Under the pieces are notes generated by a model, which made no database searches, was not told the DNA's origin, and saw nothing but the letters and a program-made list of their open reading frames with translations. Both the position numbers and the translations under genes were made by a program. A stretch of DNA of 64,000 bases from Vitrella brassicaformis (Eukaryota; Sar; Vitrellaceae), in the NCBI GenBank assembly GCA_001179505.1, contig CDMY01000405.1, positions 122,050 to 186,049 of the forward strand, in the 5' to 3' direction. Of the stretch, positions 47,001 through 58,698 are shown one piece after another. Each line of letters opens with the position of its first letter. Position 1 is the stretch's first letter.

Positions 47001-50000
47001 TCGGTGGTGACGGCGGTGAGGCCAAGAGGCGCAGGGTGGGCCCTATGCCATGGGGCGGCAGCGACAATCGTGACCAGGTGCCTCCGCAGTTCCCGCCCCC
47101 CGACCGGCCCGACACAGAGCGGCACTCGCTACGGGATGGCGACTCGCACCCATCGACTTCACCCTACCCCAAGGAAGGCCCGCCGACTCCCGTCAGCCCG
47201 CCGCCCAAGATGCACATCGACCCGAAGCTCATCAGGCGTATGAAGGAGAAGCCGAAGACGGTAGGAGACAAGGGGCCACTCACCACCAGCAGCAAGGAGG
47301 GCATCCGGGTGCCGCTGCAGGCCCCTCGGCCTCCTCAGATGGGTGGTGCCAGGGGGCCGGTGCCCACGGGCTTCCCCGTCACCCGTCCAGGCACACTGGG
47401 CACTGTGCCTGTGCGCCCACCGACATTCCCCATGCAGTCAAGGCCTCCTGCACTGTCCATCGTCCACAGCCGGAAGCCGCAGTCGCCGTCGCCCCCACAC
47501 CACTCAGAGAGAGGCAGCCGCCCCCTACGCCAACCGCCGCCAGCACGCAAGAGGGACCGCGTCGACCTCGATCAACGTCCTGAGGGAGGAGGGCAGCAGG
47601 AGATGGCAGAGGTGGGCCCCCCGACGGCCCCCGACACGTCGCCCATTCGGTCGCCCTCGCGGAAGAAGCTGCGGGACGAGATGCACGGCATGGGGTCGGG
47701 CTACCCGCCATCATCAGCCCCGTTTGTGCCGAGAGTGTACCATCACGGGCCTCCGGCGGCCCCTCCGTCTCGTCCGTCATTGCTGGCTTCGATAGAGGGT
47801 GTGCCAGGGAGGGGCGAGAGCTGCCCACCGATGGCACGGAGGGAGGGAGAGGGGGAGGATCATCACATGGGCAGAGACGAGGGCCAGCCGGCTGCGGCTG
47901 GCCCTGCTGCTGCTGCTGCTGAAGCGGACCGGGAGAAGGCCCGGGACGACAGCCACCTTGTTGCCAAGGCAGCGTCGAGCATGCAGCCACGCGCCAAGGC
48001 CCTGGCCCGCCCCAGTTCAGTGACCGCAAGCAGCCGTGCGCAGCAGCCTGGATCGCAGCCATCGGCACCACCACAGGCTCCAATACACCCTCACTCATTC
48101 TACCCCATCTACCCTGGTCAAGGCGCCGCCACGCCCGGCAGCCCCGACGCAGCGAGGCATCCACCTGCCCCTATGTATGCCGTCGGACCACCCATCCCAC
48201 CAGCCAGCGGCTCCCCTTCGGCGCATCAACAAGCCCTTCAGTCCATCGCTGCTGCCCGCGGGACACCAGCCGCAGCCGCCAGCCCTTCCCATCCGCCCAT
48301 GCGTCCTCCTCCTCCCGACGCATCAGGGATGTCTCGTCAGCTGTCGATTGGCGGGTCGCCCACTCACACGAGTCTGTCCCATCACGTCTTACCGCATGGG
48401 CAGCTGGCGGCCGTGGCTGCACAGCAAGGCGGAGGCGGTGCTCGTCGGTTCTTTCCGCAGTTTGTGCAGCGTCAGTCGAGCGACCCGGGGCAGCAGGCAA
48501 GCGGGGATGCCTCAGGGGCCACCGGAGTGCGAGCGGCGTCTTATGGAATGCCTGCGATGGTCATTCAGGCCGGGAGAGCGGCAGCTCCTCCTCTCACTCT
48601 CAACAGGACCGATGACGGTGGAACAGCTGCCGCTGCAGCTGCTGCAGCAGGTAAGCAAAAGCCGCGAGAGAAGAGTGTTGTCTTCTCGCTGAACGCTGTT
48701 GCTGTCTTTCTTGTCAACTGTCTGTCAGGTCCAGCAGGTGATGTCGAAGAGTCGAAGGTCAGCCACCCGATCCCGCCTCCACATGGCCATCAGAGCCCTC
48801 CGAGCTACTCGCCAAGCATGGCGTCTATCCCTCGGGGTGTCCACCCGCCCGGCCCCGGCCCGTTCACGCTCTGGCACTCACACGGGAGGGGGCCTGCCCC
48901 AGGTGGTCACCCGTCACAGCGGCCCAACGCCTCCCCTCTGGTCTACAACGCGCAGCCGTTCCACGGAGGCCGCCTGGTGGCGTCAGGCATACCCAGCGTG
49001 TCATTTGCTCCGGCCTCGATACACGTACGTCGTGTCGTACCCACTTCCCATCCCATCCACACACACGCGAGTCGAGTGCACCTTTCTTTCTCACATATGT
49101 GTCTGTCTGACTTGTCCTTCCACGTCATTCATTGTTTCAGACTGGTGGGCATGGTGGCCACCTTGGGCCCCCGGCGTACTCGAACTCATTCGCTACCACT
49201 TCCCCGCCGCCGCACCCGGGCATGCCGACATCAGGCACAGTGCCCTACAGGCCACCACCCACGCCATCGATGGCGCCCTTGCCGCCTCAGACACAGGTGG
49301 CACCGAGCCAGCCGAAGCCAGCCAAAGGCGACAAGCCAGCGCCGGCCAGCCGGGCCAAGGGCAAGGCGCGGAGCAGCAATCGCCAAATGGTGAGGTCAGG
49401 AGGAGGGCGTGGACGCGGTCCAGCAGCAGCAGCAGCAGCAGCAGGAGCTGGAGATCAGGCGAGGCCGCCGACGGCACATCCGATTCAGCTCTCGCCGGAC
49501 ATGGACCGTCGCGTGCCTCCGCTGAGCAGCCCTTTGGGTCTCCCTGACCATGGCGATGCCACAGGTGACAAGGCGCACGAAAGCAATGTGGTTCTACCGT
49601 CCCCTGCGGGCGGGATTGTGTCGTCATCTCCGCCTGGCGAGCGAGTCGATGAGGAACAGGGCAACGGGGCGGCAATGGTGAGCACTCACTGCACCGATAG
49701 CTATAATCACATTCATTCACCTTTATGTATGTGTATCTATCTGGCCTCTCTCTCGTTTTCTTTGCGTCTACCTACCTCTTCAGGGTGCCAAGGCTCTGCC
49801 AGCCGCCATGAGTCCGTCCGCCGGGGGTCTGCCAATGTTCCAACAGCAGCAGCAGCGAGCTCTTCCCTATTCTTCGCACCAACGGCCTCCATCGCAGCCA
49901 GCCGGTCTTGCCGAGCCGGTCGAGAGCCATCCCATCGAACAGCCGCCAGATTATGCCGCCCTCAACGGAGGAGCATCGCAGCAGCAGCAGCAGCAGCAGC

Positions 50001-50395
50001 AGCCAATGGATGTGGTGCACCATCCTCCTCCTGCCACTCTGCAACCGATGGAGGGTTGCCCAGCAGCAGCAGCAGTAGCAGAGGCCCGTGGTGCGTCTCC
50101 AAGGCTTCTCACAGGACCGAGCGCCAATCTGCAGTCGGCCTTGACGTCCATTGCAGCAATCGCATCCCCGCAGAGTGCACCGGTGACGGAGTCTCATCCG
50201 ATCCAACCTGATGTCACTGGATCAACTGCTGCCAGTGGTGGTGCTGGTGTGGATGATGAGGGTCGGGGCGTCAGCGGTGACCACCCTGTCCAGCATGTGA
50301 TTGACAAGGTTGCTGATGGCCATCAGCAGCAGCACGAGAGAGAGATGGGGGAGGGGGAGAGAAGTGGTCAGGACTGGTCGACAGGCACTGGTTAA
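41028..50395 (+). CDS. N-CoR/SMRT-type SANT-domain chromatin protein
   Basis: Nine exons (41028-43633, 43739-44541, 44640-45196, 45294-45449, 45539-45835, 45926-48650, 48729-49024, 49141-49677, 49784-50395) close exactly at 2,863 codons. The N-terminal third is acidic and basic, with an AT-hook-like KKRGAGRPPKKR. The SANT domain spans the fourth and fifth exons (about residues 1335-1390): SVWTFREIEAFMQRFMQHPK, NFRRIAQAIESKTTRDCVEF, YYLHKYKYGLK. It shares the QHPKNF-x-x-IA and CV-x-[FY]YY-x-x-K features of N-CoR/SMRT and Snt1-like corepressors, which recruit histone deacetylases. A conserved-looking block precedes it (GYMVFSGNVLGPSDKWEHTR). The rest is Pro/Gln/Ala-rich and disordered, with CAG-encoded Gln runs (about 49981-50003) and Ala runs. 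Nuclear corepressor scaffold is the likely role. Upstream and downstream partners are unknown. Confidence 0.8.
49843..50003 (+). repeat. CAG runs encoding polyglutamine
   Basis: Two CAG tracts within the last exon of the SANT gene encode five and about seven or eight Gln. They are coding, in frame and near-pure, so length variation between strains is likely. Confidence 0.8.
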
Positions 50396-51773
50396 GTGAG
50401 TGGTTGACTTGAGAGAGACACTGAAGGCGCCTGGCCTGCAGGGGCGCAGAGAGACCGACGGATCGATGTCCAGAGGATGGGAACGTTCGGTCGTTCGTTT
50501 GTTTGATTGTCCTGTTGGTGTACTGGTGGTTTGTTTGTGTTGGGTTGGTGCACCTGTCTGTCTACCTTACCAGACGTCGCTCTCAGTGGCGTGTGTAGCA
50601 GTAAAGGGTTTTGGGTGTCTGTCTCTACTGTACGGATGCACTCACAGTGCTGTTATCGGCTATACTTTAATAAGCAAGATGGAGTGATGGATGGATGGAT
50701 GGAAGGATGGATGGACACATACACACATGATGTTTGTTGTGGGCGGGCCGCTGCGTGCGTGTTGCTGGGGCCCGGCCTGCCTACTGCCTGGATCGTGTCC
50801 TGTGGGTGCTGCGGTGGGGTGCGCGATGATGGTACAGTCCAGCCGGAGAGACAGAGGACAAGTGCAGTGCGTGCAGTCATGTATTGCATTGTAGATGCAC
50901 TCGTGGATCGACACACGTGCGAGCGACATGCGCACGGTGAATGAGAACTTGTGTCGTGAAACCAAGACGGACAACATCAGTATTCAACTTCTTGAATGAA
51001 GAGTGAATGGATCCCATGAGTCCACACGTCACCGCGTCAGGTGTTCCCATGCACACAGAAAAATGCCCCCACTCACTCACAGATAGACAGACAGGCAGGC
51101 GAAGGTCTCCTCCCAGCCACCCACTCACTACACTGCACCTTGCCGGTCTACACCTCTCCTGTCTGTCGCGTTGTTTCATCACTTCATCAAGTACAGATCC
51201 GCAGGCACCGACCGACCGATGCCTTGGAATCTCATACTGGATGAGGCCATGGTTACGGCACGACAAACAACAGACCAGGGCAAGTATGTCATCAGCAACA
51301 ATTGCTATGGCTCGATCGTTCAGAGGCTGACCTGTCACAGCCGTCCGCAAGCTGGGGGACATGCTATGCTCATGTAGCATGTCCTCTCGCCGGCGTGTGG
51401 ATGCGAGAGGTCAGCGTCTGACCGCACGGCACATCTGGTGCGACATGACGACAGTACACAAGACGCGACAGAACGTGTGAGCGCTAGTTGGGTCGAAAAC
51501 AGCATCCCAAAACTGCGGCACACGCAATACACAGTCACACCCACGCACCCACCGGTGTGGAGCCGCACTCACTCTCATCTCGACCGACTGACTGACGGCA
51601 CTCTGTGCATCCTATCCTGCCTGCCTCAGTCAGTGTCACACAAAACTCGCTCGCTGCACACATAACATACACACACAAGGCCAGTCACACGCGGCTGTAC
51701 ACAAGGCAGTACTCCTCACACGCACACACACGCATCACATACACACACATGCGTCACGCCATCCCGCCATCCA
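50396..51773. other. Convergent intergenic region, no gene seen
   Basis: Between the SANT gene (+) and the Myb-like gene (-). It contains a (GGAT)n microsatellite at about 50685-50714 and CA-rich stretches near 51710-51750. No open frame looks protein-like. Confidence 0.5.
50685..50714. repeat. (GGAT)n microsatellite
   Basis: Six or seven GGAT-type units with one imperfect copy, in 3' flanking DNA of the SANT gene. Confidence 0.9.
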
Positions 51774-51943
51774 TCACCGCCCAAAAAGCCCAGCGAAAAA
51801 ACCGAAGGGGGCAGCAGCAGCGCCGGCATCAGAGGAGGACGATTCGCGTGCCGCAGACGATGATGAGGACCGCCTCCTCCGCCGCACCTTCATCTCAGGC
51901 TCCTTGACGAAAATCTGCTCCTTGAAGAAGTTCTTATTGGTTC

Positions 51944-51977
<34 letters not shown>

Positions 51978-52827
51978 CCACAGCGACGCATGGCATGAAT
52001 GCGTCGGTCCCCACAATGCACCCACAGTGTTTTGCAGCTTACCTGCTGCCCTGTTGAAGAGCTGAGTGCGCACGTAGTCCTCGCACTGGGTGGCTGTCTT
52101 GCCGGGGACCCTCTCGGCGATTTGGTCCCAGTACAAGAATGCGCCGGACGGCACCTCTCGGCGTGCGGTCTCGAGGGCGATGATCTGGTTCTTCTCCCAC
52201 GTAACCTCCTCAATGGCTACCTTGTCCCTGTGAGTAAGACACAGCAGCGCGGTGCGGTGCACCAAGAGCGTGCTCTCTGTGCATCAACCGGTTGTGAGTC
52301 AGTCGGGCTCCCTCCCTCACCTGTAGCCGCGGACCCGTGAGGCGCCTATCCTGCCACCGTTCAGCTTTGCAGCCTCGTAGGCATTCACTCTGTCCACTGC
52401 AGGGCCGTACCATGACGTCGCACCCACCTGGAGACAAGACAGACGCACCATGTGAGCGAGCTGCATGTGTGTGATGTGACTGATGTCGGCTGATCAGATC
52501 TATCAGATCTCATCTCACCTTGACTGGCCTTCGCCGCCTTGTGCCCTCATCTGCGTCGTCGCTCGAGCGCGCCCTCGCCCTCGCACGCGGCATGACGATC
52601 GCCTCGTCCGGGCTGGCTGACTGCTGATCTTCCGTCCTGTCCTTCTTGCCGAAGTTGAACAGATGCAACTGCGTCATTGATGGTTGTGGTGCATCGGCAG
52701 GGCGGTACAGGGACGGGACGTGGGAGTGCAGGAGAGATGCACAGGGAGATGAGTGAGGCACAACGAAAGAGAGAGATGAGCGAAGGAGAAGGAAAGCTGG
52801 CAGAATAATGCTGAACAAGAGAGCCAT
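51774..52827 (-). CDS. Leader-bearing protein with Myb/SANT-like domain
   Basis: Four exons join in frame. The ATG at 52827 begins a strong signal peptide (MALLFSIILPAFLLLRSSLS) followed by FVVPHSS, a Phe-containing transit-like start. A Ser/Arg-rich linker comes next (ARARARSSDDADEGTRRRR), then GATSWYGPAVDRVNAYEAAK. The third exon holds the domain: WEKNQIIALETARREVP, then YWDQIAERVPGKTATQC, matching the Trp-spaced Myb/SANT pattern of DNAJC2-type proteins (W...ALE.A...P...W..IA..VPG.T..QC). The tail is basic then Ser/Ala-rich. Myb/SANT domains usually act in the nucleus, or on ribosomes in DNAJC2 proteins, so the leader is surprising and points to the plastid or another endomembrane-derived compartment. 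It could be an organelle DNA- or ribosome-binding protein. Confidence 0.65.
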
Positions 52828-53364
52828 TGTTGCGGTGTGAGATGGGTGTGTTCCTCTTCGACTGCCTTCTCCACTAGTCAGCATGCAAGCTCGCACTGGT
52901 CGTCGAGACTGGGGGCCTGGGGGCTGCTTTGCGCGCTTTTTGTCCACTTCCTCCTTCCCCCTGAAGCCCCTGCTGCTTCGAAGCCCCTGCTGCTGGTACT
53001 GCTGGTGCTGTTGGCTGTTGTGAGCTCCGGTCCGGGAGTCTTTCAGCCACACACAAGCCTTATCAGCAGGTCTCTCCCTCCTTTGAGGGACCGCAGCTCC
53101 ATAAGCGAGAGTGACCCTGCTGTGGCCCTGAACCTAGTCGTCAGACTGCCACGGGCCTCTGCAGCAAGCGTCACAGGTAAACACCGTAGCCATGCATAGG
53201 GGTGAGAAACGCCCTGTGCTGTTGTCAGGCGAGCGTCGTCGTCAAAGGGTGGCAATACGCCGGTGAGCCATTCGCAGATGAGGCCTGATGTCGGCATTTC
53301 ACCGCTTGAAGTGTCCTTTCTGTTTGTATGTCAGCTAGGGGTGGTTCCAGAAGAACAGCTGCAA
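52828..53364. promoter_or_regulatory. Divergent region upstream of two genes
   Basis: 537 bp between the Myb-like gene (-) and the unknown-protein gene (+). A hydrophobic plus-strand open frame at 52837-53199 may be coincidental or an upstream exon, and its splicing to 53365 was not resolvable. Confidence 0.3.
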
Positions 53365-56300
53365 ATGGCGCCCGCAGAAGTGGGGACATGGCAGGGCGTC
53401 GGCCAGGGATATGAGCCGCAAAAGCAGCCAGGGCACAACGCAGAGGGCACCATCAAGTACAACCCCACACCCGACTACACCATCGTCATCGATGCCCTTC
53501 TCAAGGAGAAATATCGGAGCCAGAAGACCCACGAGTGGGCGGACTGGATTGAGCACGCTCCCAAAGACACCCCGCCTGAAGAAGTGAAGGAGGGCCTCCA
53601 CCTACTTGCCGATATTCTGCTCGCCCAGCCCGTCCCCACCCCTCCTGCATCACGGCCGCCCTCACGCAGAGCCAGCCGGCCGCACACGGCAACGGGTTTG
53701 CGCGAGGACATTACCAAGGCGATTGAGGAGAGGTATGGAGGGCCGGCGGATTCGGAGGCGGAGCAGGCGGCCCGTAGGAGGTGGGGGGAGATGACGAAGC
53801 TCAAGACGACATACCGGCAGGCCTATGGGACGGACAAGAGCAACCCCGCGATGGCCAAGATGAAGATGCACCCACTGCACCACATGCAGGCCGACGAGGT
53901 GGGTGGGAGGGAGGGGAGGGGGGAGAGGCAGTGGATGCTTGCTCTTCTGTACGTGTGTGTGTTGCAGTTGAGCTGCTACGACATTCTTAATCCGGAGGCG
54001 CTGCACATGATTGAGAAATGGAGGCGCAAAGCGAACGACAACGACATGGTTGGGAGACAGACACTCTGTTCCTCTCCATGAATCCACCGCCGACAGCCCA
54101 GCCCCTCCCTTGTTTGCTCTGCTCCCTGGTTGTGTCAGGCAAAGGTGACGACGGCTCTCCATGCCCTCTCAGGCGTCCTGCAGGAGCCGCCCAGACGGTG
54201 GCAGTCGCAATACAAACAGGTAGGTCAGTCAGACAGACACCACCCACCCCAAATCACACAGCACATGCCTGTGTCTCCATTCGTGTGGCTGCCTGCCTAT
54301 GTTATGTTGTCAGAACTATGTGCACGACCACCGTCACAACCGCGTGTCGACGATGGCAGCGGACCACATCAAGGACAACGCGCAGTTCTCCACCCTCCCT
54401 GTCGGCACCCTCCTCTCCACCCTCAACAGCATTCACAGAGACAAGACGCTGGCCAGACGCGCCAGGGAAGACGCAGTCCGGAAAAGGACCAACATGAACA
54501 CAGGTACGTACGGGAAGCGTCGCATTCACGGGCATCCATCCATCCATCCATCCGGCCGTCTGTGTCGATCTGTGTCGATCCCAGATGAGTTCGATCGCCG
54601 TATGAGGCCGCAAACAGCCGCCCCGAGGTCCGCGTCGGCCTCTCCTGCCGTCAATGAGGAAACTGCAGCAGAGCAGCCCGCAGACAAAAGGCGGCGCGCC
54701 ATGACACGGCCGACCTCCCCAGAGCCGGGCGTGGGGCGGCGTGAAGAAGACCATCACCATCAGGGAGAAGAAGAGATGGTGCCTGCGGACCAGCGCAGCG
54801 ACTACGTGACGTCGCACCCCTCTCTCGAAACCACTGATGCCATCCGCACACTGAAGCGGACGTACAAGCACCCTCTCTTTGGCTATACATTCCCTGTGCC
54901 CCTCGGCGGTCGTGAGGGGTGTCTCATGCCCGGCGCCGCAACCACCTACAGCCATTTCGACCAGTTCACGCCCACCTCGACGGTCCTGGCGCAGTGGCTC
55001 AAGCTGCACAACAAACAGCCGCTGCCGAGACCCGAGCCGCACTCCATCGTCGACACATACAAGACCTTTTCCGTCAAGGAATGCGCTGGCCCGCCCCCAG
55101 CCGAGCTGGCCTTCTTCCCCACCACCCCATTCGACTACTCCACCCACCCCTGGGTGAAGTCCACCCACAAACGGCCTCTCAGCGCCCCGCCCATCCGCGC
55201 CAACCCGCCCCTTCTCTCGTCAGAGCCCGTGGTCATGTTCAAACAACTCGTGGAGAGGGACAGGCGCGCAGAGGAGGCCAGGCGAAAGCAGACCTGGCAG
55301 ACCGTCTTAGGCAAGATGGAGGGGCTCAAGAGGGAGGAGAGGCGACAGAGGCGCACACGGAGGGATAGAGGCGGGCCGGGGAGCGGGGGGCGGCCGTACA
55401 CAGCCGGCTCGGGGCGGTCTGTTAGCAGCGGCACGTCGGCCCGGGGCCATGCCTATAAGGGGTATTACCACTATGTGCAGCCGGAATTGTCGGTGAGTGG
55501 CCAGATGCCGCGGTATCGCTACGGCAACCCGAGGGCACCCAATGGACAGTGGGGGGCCCCGGTGGAGGCCCTCGCGCCGACGGACGATCGACGAGACAGA
55601 TGGGCGGCCGCCAACCTCACGTAAGTCAGGCAGACAAAGGGGGGCCCTTGCTGTCTGGTGAATGCGGCACATTGGCTCTTCTGTCTGTGTGTTGTCAGGT
55701 ATGAGTCTGCCCTTTGGCAGCCTCCAAGCAAGTTCTACAAGTCGCAGGGATTCTACAGTATGGCGACGTGCACCAATCTATCTCTTGACCCTCCCTTGCT
55801 CCCTCGCTCCCTTCCTCCATGGCTGTTTGTTTCTGTGTGTGTGTTTCGTTGAGGCGGCTGGCCTTTGCGTACCAAGAGCACATACGCTGAGACATACCAC
55901 AGACAGGCTGTGGCTCCACAGGTGGGTGGGGTGGGAACTTAAGACAGACACCAAGGGAGATGGTTGACGTGCGTCACCTCCTCGTGTGGTGTATGGCTGC
56001 ATTCAGTACTCGTCGATGCCGATAACGCAGCTGGCCAAAAGGAAGGGCGCCACCATCAGCCAGCCTGGCCTACCTATCTCTCCCGACCCCGCCACCCTTC
56101 GTCGGTCCCAACGAAAGCTCGAAACGTGACCACACACACGCACGCACACACGGAGGCAGACAACACACATAGCCCCGACGTCCCGATCTGTGTGTGTGTC
56201 TCTGTGGCTGTGGGATCAACCAGCCTGTTCGCCTCCGGCCCGGCTCACCCCGGCTCCCGCGTGTCTCCCGAGTCCCACCTGCTCATGTACAACAGGGCAA

Positions 56301-56416
56301 GGCAGCCGTCAAGGGCCGCCTCGCGTGCCGATGGCGTCACTCAACGGTCGTGTGTGAGCGAGGGGGGAGGGGGGAGGAAGATGACGCTGAGGGATGCTGT
56401 TGGGAGGCGACAGTGA
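53365..56416 (+). CDS. Conserved-looking protein of unknown function
   Basis: Nine exons give about 790 residues and the phases are consistent through to the stop at 56414-56416. The ATG at 53365 starts MAPAEVGTWQGVGQGYEP. The in-frame sequence upstream is open to about 53263, so an earlier start is possible. The first exon is rich in charged helices (IDALLKEKYRSQKTHEWADW). The fifth exon (to about 55621) has many Pro/Tyr/Trp-containing short segments (HPLFGYTFPVPLGG, TYSHFDQFTPTSTVLAQWLK) and a basic Arg-rich helix. Near the end PPSKFYKSQGFYS, GWPLRTKSTYAETYHRQA and MPITQLAKRKGA are Tyr/Lys-rich motifs like those of microtubule-associated or microtubule-inner proteins. That resemblance is weak and inferred. 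No enzyme motif, signal peptide or membrane span is seen. Confidence 0.6.
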
Positions 56417-56889
56417 GGGGGTGGACGAGAGGGCTGGGGTAAGAGGGGGATTTGTTGTCTGCTGTCGGTTGTCTGTCTGACTGCCTGTTTGCCCGCGTGC
56501 ATGCCGCTGCTGGTTGGTTGGGTGTATGTATGTATGTGAATTGGTTGGTCGTCGGCTGGCTGCTGCCGGCCTGCACTGCACGTGACACGTGTGTGCTGTC
56601 GTGTGCGTGTTGCGGATAGACAATGATCTTTGATTGCGGTGGAGAACGCAGGACACGGATGCGCCCACCCCTCGATCTTTCCTCTCTCTCGACAGCTCAG
56701 ATTGCACCATGATGTGGACCATGTACGCTAGCTGCCTTACTTGCATAACTCGTGTGCTCAGTGCAGAGAGGGTGTTGACATCAGACGTCATCTCTCTCTC
56801 TCTCTCACAAATCAGTCTAAAGTCAGCTGGGGAGCCTTGGCGGCTCCACGTGTGTACCACGCACCATAGCACACACACACATCCCAACC

Positions 56890-58698
56890 TCACACGCGTT
56901 TTCTGAAGACGTCCTTGGCGTCTGAGGCAGTGACCCCCGGCTCTTGCTCTCCTCTGCCAGCCTCCCCCCCGTCGTTGCCCTCCATCTCGAACCTGACCTG
57001 CTCGTCGTTGGCCTCCTGCCCCTCTCCCTCTCCCTCATCCTCTTCGCCCTCGTCCTCCTCGACAATCTCCATTGTCCCTGTGCGTGTGACACAGACGCAG
57101 AGCAGCACGGGACAGAGGCAGCAGCTGATGCTCGATGCTCATATAGGTGGGTGGTGTGGTGGCTGGGCTGGTTGTGAGGTTATGTATCCATTGGCCAACT
57201 CACTTCTGCTGAGTGTGAAGTCTGGCCGGCGGGCCAACTCGGCCTCCATCGCCTGAAACGAACGAAGGAGGGAGGGAGGAATGTGGAGTGGACGAGTGTG
57301 TGTGTGTGTGTTGTGTCGATGTACCCACCTTTTGTCGTTCGATGGCCCGCCTTCGCTCCTGGTCGGAGACGATCTCCACCGATATGGCGTATGCACCCGT
57401 GTGCGTGCGGAAGGGGATCCGAATCGACACCTGCCCACAACGCACACAGGCAGTGCAGTGCAGTGGGTGCTGGACCACGCACATCACAGCACATACACAC
57501 GTCCGTCACGTACGTCATGTGTGCCGACTGTGTTGAGCCCCTTCCACTTGTCCCTGTCTGGGAAGTCGATGTTGGACGGCAGCAGGTCCAGCTCGTGCTG
57601 GGTCGACAGGGCATCCAGGATCTGCCACACTGAGTGAGTGACACATCCAATCCAGGACGCACCGCACCCACCAATGAATGCAATCGACAGACACACACCA
57701 TGACCGCTGCGATGCTGCTGCTGCTGGTGGTGGTGGTGCTGTGGTCACCAGTGAGTGGTTCGATGAGTTCGTTGAGCTTGGTGTCGTGCGTCTTGAGCAC
57801 AAACTGCAGCCTGCGGAGAGCAGATCAGATAAGGGTCGCTATGGTCTCATTGTCTGTGTCAGTCATGCATCCATCCACGGGCTGTGCTCACTTGATGTCG
57901 TGGACCCAGTCGAATGAGTGTTTCTGCTGCTGGTCGAGAGAGTAGCCCAGCTGAACCGCCTCGTGCTGCACACAAACACGCACACAAACAGACACACACA
58001 CACACATATACTCTAACAGGGGCACGTGAAGACGGGGAGCTGAGAGCGTGCTGTGTGGGCAGGGCACCAACCATACCATGTACTGTGGGTCGGCGTGTTC
58101 GTCGATGTTCTCCCACGTACCCCACACAGCCAACTCATTCGGCACCAGATAATGCCGCGCATACCTGGACAGACAGACAAGGCAGCCAAGCCGCACCCAC
58201 CGAAACGGCCACATACGCACCCACCGTGTGTGGTGTCTGACTGTCTGGTCTGCGGCTTCTCACCCTCGCTTCACGAACACGACCTGCCCCGTCCTCCCGA
58301 CGTTCTTGACATTCTGCAACACACACACACACGAGACCGCAACAAAACAAACATCTGCAGTTTGTGGGTATGATGCACACAACAAGGCAACGCGCCTCCT
58401 GCCGTCCCTCCCTGCCACTGACCTCCTTGAGCACCACGGGTGCAAACCTGGTCTTGATTCTCGGGATCCACCTGAAGCGGGAGAGGGTGCCGAACTCAGA
58501 GATGGCCGTGCGGACAGTGGTGCGCTGGCAGTCCCTGCTGCACGCCGCCTCGGCACGGAGGTCGGGATGAGTGCGGCCGCCGATGGCGCCTGAGAGATCT
58601 TTGTGAGTGGCTGCCGTGGAGAAGCCACGCGTGCGGCTCGGCACTCTGGGGAGCCTCCCGCGAACGGTGCGATGAATCAGGCACCCCGTCGTCTCCAT
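56890..58698 (-). CDS. Ribosomal protein bL9, mitochondrial type
   Basis: Nine or so exons. Exon 1 (58698-58423, 92 codons) encodes an Arg/Ser/Thr-rich N terminus with RGFSTAA, a typical mitochondrial presequence cleavage context. The L9 N domain runs across exons 1 to 3: RFAPVVLKENVKNVGRTGQV, VFVKRG, YARHYLVPNELAVWGTWEN, matching VxLxxDVxxxGxxGxVVxVxxGYARNxLIP. Then come helical exons (HEAVQLGYSLDQQQKHSFDW), a Ser/Thr insert, and a C domain with LPSNIDFPDRDKWKGLNTVG and VSIRIPFRTHTGAYAISVEI. The last exon is strongly acidic (Glu/Asp/Gly). Only the N domain is close to canonical L9 and the C domain is divergent, as usual in mitochondrial L9. It is a probable component of the mitochondrial large subunit. 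A second L9 gene lies at 39241-40528. Confidence 0.75.

Noticed and set aside
52837-53199. Hydrophobic plus-strand open frame
   Set aside because: It is largely antisense to the leader of the minus-strand gene and upstream of it. Splicing to the next plus-strand exon could not be made in frame with confidence.
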